From an uncultured Ignavibacteriota bacterium (GTDB lineage: Bacteria > Bacteroidota > Ignavibacteria > Tepidaquicellales > Tepidaquicellaceae), in the NCBI GenBank assembly GCA_903901375.1, contig CAIUQV010000267.1, forward strand, positions 1-5,418: a stretch of 5,418 nucleotides of DNA, given 5' to 3'. Shown here in pieces: positions 1-5,418 of this stretch (position 1 is the first letter of the stretch; every line of letters begins with the position of its first letter). A program made the position numbers and the translations under genes. The notes under the pieces are model-generated. The model did not search any database. It was not told where the DNA came from and was given only the letters and a program-made list of their open reading frames with translations.

Positions 1-1
1 A

Positions 2-1408
2 GGTGATTATTCATACGACCCCGACGGTAACTTCTTAACCTTAACTCGCAGCTACAACAGCGATAACTTCTCTTACGACTATTACACAGGCACAAACAGA
101 CTAAAAAAAGTAACAGGCTTAACAGACCATTACACTTACGACTATAACGGTAACCAGACCAACGACTACTTCGCAGGGAATACAGGCATCTCTTACGACC
201 ATAGAAACCTTATCACAGAAATCACAAGAAGTGATAATACCACCGACCCGCCAACAACGATAAAAATTCGTTATAAATACGACGAAGCCGGAAACAGAAC
301 AAGAAAAACCATATACCGTACACAGGACGAAAATCCGTCACCTATAACAAACGGCGATAACCCAACTGGCTGGACAATCACAAAAGATGAATACTACTCC
401 CGTGACGCATCGGGAAAAGAAATTGCAGTCTATCAGAGCTACACACTTGACTACTGGAACGTGTGGGGCACGGGAAACGAAGGAAGAATCAAATCCACAG
501 GTATGAAATATTTCTACCTCAAAGACCATCTCGGCTCAATCCGTGCAGTCATAAACCAGGACAATGTAATGGTTCAGGCACAGGACTATGATCCTTGGGG
601 TCACATCGCAAGAAGCTGGGATAGCACATCAGCAGATTATAAGTTCACTGGCAAAGAAAGAGATTTAGAATCTTCATACGATTATTTCGGTGCACGATAT
701 TATGATTCTAGAGTGGGAAGGTGGGGTCAGATGGAAAAAATTGATAAAATGTTTTATAATTATAGCCCTTATGCTTATTCAAAATTAAACCCAATTTTAT
801 ATATTGATGAACTTGGTCTAAACCCAAGGGTTTATATTGTAGGTAGCACTGTTCATATAGAGACAGTGTTCTATTATATTCCATATTCAAAAGATAATGT
901 TCATGGATTGGATAGAAATGAAATTAAAGATTTAACTTGTGTAATCAGAAATATGAATAAATGGTCTGGTAATTTTATTGTTGATGGAAAAGAATATAGT
1001 GTGGTTGTTGAGGCAAAGATTCGGGAGGGTTCTGGTGAAGATTATAACAATATGGCTAGTGGTATTGTTATGGAAAATTTAGATAATAATAAAGGCTATA
1101 GTTTTATAGAACATGTTGACAAGTTGTCAACCGATGATGTCAATAATAGAGGTATTGGTATTGCTCTTTTTGGTAATGTATTAGAGATTTCCGATAGATT
1201 TAACCCTTATTTGACAACAGGGGCGCATGAATTTGGCCATATGTTTGGGCTTACTCATTCTGATGTTAGGGTTTCAAATGGCGTTAATTCAATAATGGGT
1301 AAAGTTAATATTGATATTGAAAAAAAGTTTCAACATAGAAATCTTCCTGATGCTGACGATAGGAAATTGTTATATGATAATTTATTAAAGAACTTTAACC
1401 TTAAATAG
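2..1408 (+). CDS. RHS repeat protein with C-terminal metzincin-like toxin domain (5' end outside window)
   Basis: The frame is open from the left edge, so the gene starts upstream; the in-frame GTG at 461 lies inside the RHS core and is not a credible start. The visible 468 residues begin with YD repeats (SYDPDGN, DYNGNQ, SYDHRNLITE, YKYDEAGNRTR), then the RHS-associated core: YLKDHLGSIR (residues 172-181), FTGKERD (215-221), YFGARYYDSRVGRW (228-241), and a core end IDELG (268-272). The remaining ~195 residues form a variable C-terminal domain with AHEFGHMFGLTH (zinc site HExxHxxGxxH at 409-419) and SIMG (Met 432), matching a metzincin zinc site plus Met-turn. In the RHS family the core forms a shell around a C-terminal toxin. 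I infer a zinc-peptidase toxin; its target is unknown. Codon use changes sharply: Tyr is 15 TAC/7 TAT before nt 640, but 0 TAC/14 TAT after nt 725. The gene ends 19 bp before a signal-peptide gene, probably its immunity gene. Confidence 0.93.
   Translation, partial: GDYSYDPDGNFLTLTRSYNSDNFSYDYYTGTNRLKKVTGLTDHYTYDYNGNQTNDYFAGNTGISYDHRNLITEITRSDNTTDPPTTIKIRYKYDEAGNRTRKTIYRTQDENPSPITNGDNPTGWTITKDEYYSRDASGKEIAVYQSYTLDYWNVWGTGNEGRIKSTGMKYFYLKDHLGSIRAVINQDNVMVQAQDYDPWGHIARSWDSTSADYKFTGKERDLESSYDYFGARYYDSRVGRWGQMEKIDKMFYNYSPYAYSKLNPILYIDELGLNPRVYIVGSTVHIETVFYYIPYSKDNVHGLDRNEIKDLTCVIRNMNKWSGNFIVDGKEYSVVVEAKIREGSGEDYNNMASGIVMENLDNNKGYSFIEHVDKLSTDDVNNRGIGIALFGNVLEISDRFNPYLTTGAHEFGHMFGLTHSDVRVSNGVNSIMGKVNIDIEKKFQHRNLPDADDRKLLYDNLLKNFNLK
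515..829 (+). other. RHS-associated core domain of cassette 1
   Basis: This segment encodes the hallmark end of RHS proteins: YLKDHLGSIR, FTGKERD, YFGARYYDSRVGRWG, and a closing IDELG. It lines up without gaps with the same segment of cassette 2 between GRW and the final ID, which are 28 residues apart in both. The usual first Asp-Pro after GRWG is Glu-Lys here (E245), and the usual DPxG at the end is DELG (D269). These positions correspond to the aspartates used for self-cleavage in characterised RHS and TcC proteins, so cleavage of this copy may be impaired. The matching of residues to the known protease is by motif only. Confidence 0.85.
1226..1297 (+). other. Metzincin-type zinc-binding site and Met-turn
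   Basis: The encoded residues read HEFGHMFGLTH, an exact HExxHxxGxxH: three His zinc ligands, a catalytic Glu, and the Gly that allows the turn. Thirteen residues after the third His is the Met of NSIMG, which fits a Met-turn. This is the strongest functional motif in the window. The surrounding ~190 residues do not let me name a specific peptidase family. Confidence 0.85.
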
Positions 1409-1427
1409 GAATTATTAAATTTAAAAT

Positions 1428-2189
1428 ATGAAATCTATAAATTCGATTATTATCTTATTAGTAATATTATTTATGTTTATATCAGGCGCCGTTTATTCTA
1501 CAGATTCTATTTCTGTTTATTCAAATGATACAATTAGTGTTTATAGGAATTCTGTTATAAGAAATAATTTGACAGAACAGATTAGTTACTCAGACATGGC
1601 ATTTCTGGAATCAAAATCTTTTTTCAAAGGATATCTTGTTGTTAAGATTGATTCAAAATCATATTACAGAAAATATGACAACGCCAATCATTATACATTG
1701 GTCACATCAGTTTTTTGGGTAAATTTTTTGAACGAGATTGAAATTGATACATGCCATCTATTGTATTACCCTAATATTTCATTGCATCGGGATGGTATTA
1801 GAGAATATAATAGCGGGAAAAGAGACGATTTGTCAGTATTTTTATACTATTGGAATTATTACAATGAGTTTAATTTAAGGTTAGATGATAGTAACGTTAA
1901 TTATTTGTACTACTTTAAAGATGGGATTACTAGTGATTCTTTAATAAATAAAACTATATTTACACTAAATAATGCAAGATATATAATATTTGAGAGTAGA
2001 TTTAATTCAGTAACAATAAAACTTAATACTCAAAACAGAAAAATTCTTATACCAACTTCCAAATTGATTTATTTTAAACCGATTGAAGAAAGTTCCTATG
2101 TTACATATTCAGATGTTTGGAAAGAAGAAATTATTACGAAATGCGGTTTTCAGATAGATTACTCTAAAATTCGAGTAATAGTAAATTAG
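1428..2189 (+). CDS. Exported protein of unknown family; candidate immunity protein for the metzincin-like RHS toxin
   Basis: The gene encodes 253 residues and is not recognised from sequence. The ATG at 1428 follows the A/T tract TAAATTTAAAAT and is the first start after the toxin stop, 19 bp away on the same strand, so the two are probably co-transcribed. The N-terminus has a lysine, then a strongly hydrophobic stretch (about residues 7-22, I/L/V/F rich) and small residues SGA, which fits a Sec signal peptide; no lipobox Cys is visible. Directly after it come two 8-residue repeats, DSISVYSN and DTISVYRN (26-41). The rest is rich in Tyr, Asn, Ser, Ile and Lys, with alternating hydrophobic segments that suggest mostly beta structure. 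Position after an RHS-CT, AT-rich composition and export support a periplasmic immunity role. This is an inference from context and not from homology. It could instead be an accessory or adaptor protein. Confidence 0.8.
   Translation: MKSINSIIILLVILFMFISGAVYSTDSISVYSNDTISVYRNSVIRNNLTEQISYSDMAFLESKSFFKGYLVVKIDSKSYYRKYDNANHYTLVTSVFWVNFLNEIEIDTCHLLYYPNISLHRDGIREYNSGKRDDLSVFLYYWNYYNEFNLRLDDSNVNYLYYFKDGITSDSLINKTIFTLNNARYIIFESRFNSVTIKLNTQNRKILIPTSKLIYFKPIEESSYVTYSDVWKEEIITKCGFQIDYSKIRVIVN
1503..1550 (+). repeat. Two 24-bp in-frame direct repeats
   Basis: Two adjacent units (1503-1526 and 1527-1550) encode DSISVYSN and DTISVYRN at the expected mature N-terminus of the exported protein. The protein repeat matches at 6 of 8 positions and the DNA is more diverged, so the duplication is old or has been kept at the protein level. 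Confidence 0.7.
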
Positions 2190-2200
2190 AAATATTGTTC

Positions 2201-2526
2201 TTTTCTCTCCTTCCCAAGGTCTTCCTTGGGAAGGCATTCTAAAATTAAGTAAGAAAAGTGTGTATAACAATTAAATATAAAAACACAAACAACACAAAAG
2301 GCTCTCTCTGTGCCACCGCATACCGTACTGTAGGAACAGATAGTATGAGCTACAAATACTACCGCTACGACGCTCGCGGACGTGTTATAAAAATGTGGAA
2401 CTACATCGCTGGACTCGGTATGAAAACATTCGATTATAGCTATAATTCTCAAAACCAGATAACAGAGCTAATCTACCAGAGCGGATATTCTGACACTAAA
2501 ACCTTCAGATATGCCTACGATTACGC
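2201..2526 (+). repeat. Direct repeat at the cassette start, copy A (cassette 2)
   Basis: This segment is repeated at 5094-5418. It starts with the identical 18 bases TTTTCTCTCCTTCCCAAG, includes the hairpin and the short AT-rich spacer, and continues into the first ~90 codons of the RHS fragment. From 2258 on it aligns with 5150 on without gaps at an offset of 2892 bp. Identity is uneven: 17 mismatches in 2401-2455, then 71 of 71 matches in 2456-2526. The homologous unit may run further, since the other copy is cut by the window edge. Confidence 0.9.
2209..2234 (+). terminator. Inverted repeat (11-bp perfect stem) closing cassette 1; possible terminator
   Basis: CCTTCCCAAGG pairs perfectly with CCTTGGGAAGG around a 4-base TCTT loop, 19 bp after the stop of the preceding gene. 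No T-run follows the stem; the T-rich stretch (TTTTCTCT) lies before it. It is therefore not a textbook intrinsic terminator on either strand. A closely similar hairpin sits at the same place in cassette 2. It could also be a dispersed palindromic repeat or a recombination landmark. Confidence 0.55.
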
Positions 2527-4342
2527 CGGAAGACTTCTCAACACAAGCATAAACTATATTCCTCAGGATTCTCCCGAAGATTATTTGGTCTTTAACTCTT
2601 ACACATACAATCAGAATTCACAGATTAATACTTCAAAGTTCGACCCTATAAACTATACACATACATATTCTTACGATTCAAGAAACAGAATTACAAATTT
2701 TGCCAGCGGCAAACCCGACTTATTCTCTTATAATCTTACCTATTATTCAAACAGTAATATTCAAACACAATCATTCACAGGCCAGTATAAAAACAGTTTT
2801 TCAAATCAGGACAATTTAAGTACGAGTTATACCTATGACAAATCAAATTGCCTGCTTAATGCTAATTTTACTAATACATCCGACAACACGTTCGACCTTA
2901 CTAACACATTCGACCCTGACGGTAACATTCTTACAATGCAAAGATACGGTTCGAATAACAACCTTGTGGATAATTTTAGTTATGATTATTACACAGGCAC
3001 AAATAGACTCAAAAAAGTGTCGGGTAGTTCAGACCAGTACACATTTGACTACAACGGAAATCAGGTAAATGACTACTTAAATAACAACACTGGTATAAAA
3101 TACGACCATCGAAATCTAATAACAGAATTTACGCGTCAGGACCTGAATCAGGACCCGCCAATAACAGACATTACAAGGTATAAATACGATGAGGGAGGAA
3201 ACAGAACAAGAAAAACAATTTACAGATGTAATGATTCAAATCCTCCGCCTTTACCCGAAGAAACAGAAGACCTCCCATCTGGTTGGAGCATAATTCTCGA
3301 TGACTATTATTCAAGGGAAGTTTCAGGAAAAGAAATAGCTATATACTCAAGCTATACACTTCAGTACTGGAATGTATGGTCAGGAAATGAAATAGTCGGC
3401 AGAGTTAGTCCTTCAGAAGGAGAACCACGTTATTATTATCTGAAAGACCATCTCGGCAGCATTAGAGTAGTTCTTGATAATAGAAAGAACATTGTTTCCG
3501 CAAATGACTATGATATGTGGGGCTATTATCTCCAAAACAGAACTTACAGCACAACCAACATTAAGAACAAATTCACAGGCAAAGAACGCGATACAGAATC
3601 AAATTGGGACTACTTCGGCGCAAGATATTATGATGCAAGGTTAGGCAGATGGGGAGCAATTGACCCGCTATTCGAGAAACATATTCAGTTCACACCTTAT
3701 AATTATGTTTTAGGAAATTCAATGGTATTAATTGATCCCGATGGAAGGCAAATGAAATTTTCTAATATAAACAACATTCAAGATGCTTCTTTATCATTAA
3801 ATAATCTAAAGCATGGATTTGAACAGCAATACGCAAAATATTTTAGAATTAAATTTTCTGCAGATGGTAGTATAATTTTAGATCCTGATATACTTAAAAA
3901 AGCTGGAATTAAAAACAATAAATACTATGATGCGGTTTTAAGAATTGCTTCGGGAAATGTGCTGGTCAATTATCGAAACTTAGGAGACAATGAACATTTT
4001 TATGCACTGGATAATGACGATAAAAAAACTAAAAGACGTTATACTTTGAACGTATTAAAGGTCTATGGATTTACATTAACTTCTGGAAAAGATAATTTAT
4101 CTGGCGATCAAAAGCCCACTGCCATATCTCCAAAAGGGGAAAGTGAAGTTTTGATAAATAAATATTATAATCTGCTTGATCAAGTTCAAACGACTGCGCA
4201 CGAAACTGGTCATGTTGATAATTATTCAGTAGGTGAAATATGGGCCTGGGAAAAAAGATATTCCATTTTGAACGAACTTGTTAAACAGTATGAAAATACT
4301 TCAGAAAGTGGATTTAATTCTTGGGCCAAAAAGGCTGAATAA
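2258..4342 (+). CDS. N-terminally truncated RHS repeat protein with C-terminal HETGH zinc-peptidase-like toxin domain
   Basis: The 694-residue frame opens directly after the hairpin and spacer. The only early start is GTG 2258; in-frame TAA at 2246 bounds it, there is no signal peptide or Shine-Dalgarno, and the next start is ATG 2345. The protein begins inside RHS repeats, so this is a fragment and not a full RHS gene (usually well over 1000 residues). YD repeats include YRYDARGRVIK, YDYAGRLL, YSYDSRNRITN, FDPDGNILT, YDHRNLITE and YDEGGNRTRK. The core has YLKDHLGSIR (394-403), FTGKERD (439-445), YFGARYYDARLGRW (452-465), Asp-Pro 469-470 and DPDG (493-496). The ~197-residue tail is AT-rich and unlike that of cassette 1; it contains AHETGH (H648, E649, H652), with D654, E660 and E665 as possible third ligands. 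I infer a zinc-peptidase toxin. It is followed after 13 bp by its candidate immunity gene. Whether it is translated from GTG or serves as a silent donor cassette is open. Confidence 0.88.
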   Translation: MCITIKYKNTNNTKGSLCATAYRTVGTDSMSYKYYRYDARGRVIKMWNYIAGLGMKTFDYSYNSQNQITELIYQSGYSDTKTFRYAYDYAGRLLNTSINYIPQDSPEDYLVFNSYTYNQNSQINTSKFDPINYTHTYSYDSRNRITNFASGKPDLFSYNLTYYSNSNIQTQSFTGQYKNSFSNQDNLSTSYTYDKSNCLLNANFTNTSDNTFDLTNTFDPDGNILTMQRYGSNNNLVDNFSYDYYTGTNRLKKVSGSSDQYTFDYNGNQVNDYLNNNTGIKYDHRNLITEFTRQDLNQDPPITDITRYKYDEGGNRTRKTIYRCNDSNPPPLPEETEDLPSGWSIILDDYYSREVSGKEIAIYSSYTLQYWNVWSGNEIVGRVSPSEGEPRYYYLKDHLGSIRVVLDNRKNIVSANDYDMWGYYLQNRTYSTTNIKNKFTGKERDTESNWDYFGARYYDARLGRWGAIDPLFEKHIQFTPYNYVLGNSMVLIDPDGRQMKFSNINNIQDASLSLNNLKHGFEQQYAKYFRIKFSADGSIILDPDILKKAGIKNNKYYDAVLRIASGNVLVNYRNLGDNEHFYALDNDDKKTKRRYTLNVLKVYGFTLTSGKDNLSGDQKPTAISPKGESEVLINKYYNLLDQVQTTAHETGHVDNYSVGEIWAWEKRYSILNELVKQYENTSESGFNSWAKKAE
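3440..3745 (+). other. RHS-associated core domain of cassette 2
   Basis: The core runs from LKDHLGSIR through FTGKERD and YFGARYYDARLGRW to the closing IDPDG. Both expected acidic motifs are intact: Asp-Pro right after GRWGAI (D469) and DPDG (D493), 24 residues apart. This fits a self-cleaving RHS core that releases the tail from about residue 498. The contrast with cassette 1, where the same positions read Glu-Lys and DELG, is direct from sequence. Confidence 0.85.
4199..4213 (+). other. HExxH zinc-peptidase motif (HETGH)
   Basis: The encoded TTAHETGHVDNY has two His and a Glu in gluzincin-style spacing, 43 residues before the C-terminus. There is no HxxGxxH extension, so the site differs from cassette 1. 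The third zinc ligand is not certain; Asp 654, Glu 660 and Glu 665 are candidates. The motif is short and could arise by chance, but a Gly before the second His and its place in an RHS tail favour a real site. Confidence 0.65.
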
Positions 4343-4355
4343 AATAAATTTAAAA

Positions 4356-5087
4356 ATGACAACAAAATTATTCATATTAATTCTTTTTGCACTTTTCAGT
4401 GTTTGTGTTAACGAATTACAAAGCCAAGATTTGGTTAGTATTAAATTGCAATCAACAGAAATTAACGGAAATACTTTTAACAATTCATATGGTCTGGAGA
4501 TTGCAAATAACTCTTTGGATACTATATTTATAATTTTAGAACCCTTTGAATTTGAAACTATAGGTAAAAGTAACATGTCGTTTGCTAATATGTTGCATAA
4601 TAAATTTGCACCTTGTAGAATAGTTTTTTTTAAAAAACCTTTAGAGGGATGTATTGAAGGCACAAGTGGTAGTAACATTTCATATTTAAAGTTTCCAAAA
4701 ATTCTTGAAATAAAACCTGTGAATAAGACAATTATATTATTAAAATTTGAGGATGCGATAAAAGACTTATTAAGAGAAAATATATGGGATGTCTATTGTG
4801 AAATAACTTATGCATTTAAAGGAGATTTAAGAAATGCGTTTAATTTGAAAAAAAGTGTTGAAATATCTCTTGAAGAACAATTTGAAAGTTCATTGTTTAA
4901 TATTGATACAATTAAAGTTAATATTTCTATGCTTAATTTGAGGGACAGTAATCCTATATTAATTTCTGATTCATCTTTATATTTCTATAAAGATGGGGAA
5001 AATGTAAAAAAACCTTATATCTCGGATTATGATTATATAATTTCATTCTTTAAAAATCAAATATATAATTTTATTAATCGTAATTAA
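4356..5087 (+). CDS. Exported protein of unknown family; candidate immunity protein for the HETGH RHS toxin
   Basis: The gene encodes 243 residues from ATG 4356. An upstream in-frame ATG at 4278 would overlap the toxin gene by 65 bp and add 26 mostly polar residues before the signal peptide, so 4356 is preferred; it also follows the same TAAATTTAAAA tract as the other candidate immunity gene. MTTK plus a hydrophobic core (FILILFALFSVCV) and a polar LQSQD end give a clear Sec signal peptide, with cleavage probably near QSQ. The mature part shows patterns of an immunoglobulin-like beta-sandwich (YGLEIANNSLDTIFIIL, then LEIKPVNKTIILLKF), and two Cys (CRIVFF and GCIEG) could form a periplasmic disulfide. 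It begins 13 bp after the toxin stop. No family is recognised and it shows no obvious similarity to the protein at 1428-2189. The immunity role is inferred from position. Confidence 0.8.
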   Translation: MTTKLFILILFALFSVCVNELQSQDLVSIKLQSTEINGNTFNNSYGLEIANNSLDTIFIILEPFEFETIGKSNMSFANMLHNKFAPCRIVFFKKPLEGCIEGTSGSNISYLKFPKILEIKPVNKTIILLKFEDAIKDLLRENIWDVYCEITYAFKGDLRNAFNLKKSVEISLEEQFESSLFNIDTIKVNISMLNLRDSNPILISDSSLYFYKDGENVKKPYISDYDYIISFFKNQIYNFINRN

Positions 5088-5102
5088 AAATGTTTTTCTC
5101 TC

Positions 5103-5125
5103 CTTCCCAAGCTCTGCTTGGGAAG
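5103..5125 (+). terminator. Inverted repeat (10-bp perfect stem) closing cassette 2; possible terminator
   Basis: CTTCCCAAGC pairs with GCTTGGGAAG around a 3-base TCT loop, 15 bp after the stop of the candidate immunity gene. The last stem pair differs from the hairpin at 2209-2234 (G-C versus C-G) on both arms, a compensatory change that supports selection for pairing. As in the first copy, the T-rich stretch precedes the stem and only ATATATT follows. Confidence 0.55.
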
Positions 5126-5149
5126 ATATATTAAATTCAAGTAAGATTA

Positions 5150-5418
5150 TTGTATAAAACAATTAAATATAAAAGCACAAACAACACAAAAGGCTCTCTC
5201 TGTGCAACTGCATACCGTACAGTCGGAACAGATGAATGGAGTTATAAATACTACCGCTACGACGCACGCGGTCGTGTTATAAAAATGTGGAACTATATCG
5301 CAGGTCTGGGTATGAAAGTAACAGTGTATGAGTACAACTCTCAAAATCAGATAACAGAGCTAATCTACCAGAGCGGATATTCTGACACTAAAACCTTCAG
5401 ATATGCCTACGATTACGC
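5150..5418 (+). CDS. Start of a third RHS cassette (3' end outside window)
   Basis: The frame is open from 5135 to the window end with no ATG near its start; TTG 5150 aligns exactly with GTG 2258 of cassette 2. The encoded 89 residues include IKYKSTNNTKGSLCATAYRT, YRYDARGRVIKMWN and YAYDYA, closely matching cassette 2. No signal peptide or Shine-Dalgarno is visible. The ATG of cassette 2 (2345, in DSMSY) is Glu-Trp here (DEWSY), so that alternative start is not conserved. The C-terminal toxin type cannot be known from this window. It may be a translated fragment or an untranslated donor cassette. Confidence 0.75.
   Translation, partial: MYKTIKYKSTNNTKGSLCATAYRTVGTDEWSYKYYRYDARGRVIKMWNYIAGLGMKVTVYEYNSQNQITELIYQSGYSDTKTFRYAYDY

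Larger units (their letters stand above)
5094..5418 (+). repeat. Direct repeat at the cassette start, copy B (cassette 3, cut by window end)
   Basis: This is the second copy of the segment at 2201-2526. It shares the 18-base start TTTTCTCTCCTTCCCAAG, the hairpin, the spacer with AAGTAAGA, and the RHS coding start. From 5150 it is gap-free against 2258 onward. The last 71 bases of the window are identical to 2456-2526. Confidence 0.9.

Noticed and set aside
461..463. GTG as start of the first gene
   Set aside because: The same frame is open to the left window edge and encodes matching YD repeats, so this codon is internal.
2258..2275. TATAAC/TATAAA near the cassette start as a promoter -10 box
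   Set aside because: The region is AT-rich, no convincing -35 or Bacteroidota-type TTTG partner was found, and the match falls inside the open frame.
2186..2452. Minus-strand frame resembling another minus-strand frame at 5147-5344
   Set aside because: The two look conserved as proteins only because the DNA is a direct repeat; both lie antisense to the RHS coding start and show no protein features of their own.
2835..3068. 77-codon plus-strand frame inside the RHS gene
   Set aside because: It is an off-frame shadow of the repeat-coding region, with Thr/Leu-rich low-complexity content.
4278..4280. ATG as start of the second candidate immunity gene
   Set aside because: It would overlap the toxin gene and bury the signal peptide behind 26 residues; ATG 4356 gives a normal N-terminus and matches the other cassette.
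4301..4678. 125-codon minus-strand frame
   Set aside because: It is opposite the end of the toxin gene and the exported protein, has no recognisable motif, and disagrees with the otherwise one-directional layout.
2201..5125. Insertion sequence or transposon carrying the cassette
   Set aside because: There is no transposase, no terminal inverted repeats bounding the unit and no target-site duplication; the repeat is explained by duplicated RHS coding DNA.
1..5418. CRISPR array or tRNA genes
   Set aside because: No short regularly spaced repeats and no cloverleaf-like segments were seen; the regularity comes from YD repeats and 2.9-kb cassettes.

Overview
The window is a stretch of a tandem array of RHS (YD-repeat) polymorphic-toxin cassettes. 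Each cassette has the same layout: a piece of RHS repeat/core coding sequence, a variable C-terminal toxin-like domain in the same reading frame, a small downstream gene for an exported protein (the candidate immunity protein), and a GC-rich hairpin. The next cassette then begins directly. One cassette is seen from mid-core to its end (1-2234), one is complete (about 2201-5125), and a third is entered at its 5' end (about 5094-5418).

Cassette 1: an RHS protein open from the left edge (2-1408). Its last ~190 residues carry a full metzincin-type zinc site, HExxHxxGxxH, with a following Met. After 19 bp comes an unrecognised 253-residue protein with a signal peptide (1428-2189), then a perfect 11-bp hairpin. 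Cassette 2: a 694-residue RHS fragment (2258-4342) whose unrelated C-terminal domain has a different zinc-peptidase-like HETGH site. After 13 bp comes an unrecognised 243-residue signal-peptide protein (4356-5087), then a 10-bp hairpin. Cassette 3: it repeats the start of cassette 2 at an offset of exactly 2892 bp with no gaps, including a 71-bp run of perfect identity, and runs off the right edge.

Inferred joint function: each RHS-CT would be a zinc-peptidase toxin, and the gene after it the matching immunity protein. Both candidate immunity proteins carry signal peptides, which suggests that the toxins act in, or are neutralised in, the periplasm. Cassettes 2 and 3 start in the middle of an RHS repeat region with GTG or TTG and have no secretion signal. 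They therefore look like 'headless' displaced cassettes that could recombine with a full-length rhs gene, more than like free-standing secreted toxins.

Organism: AT-rich DNA, signal peptides ending in Q-S-Q-D style, start codons preceded by A-rich tracts rather than Shine-Dalgarno sequences, and RHS proteins of this style suggest the Bacteroidota/Ignavibacteriota (FCB) group. This is a low-confidence inference. There is no tRNA, rRNA, CRISPR array or transposase, and no gene-free stretch longer than about 70 bp.
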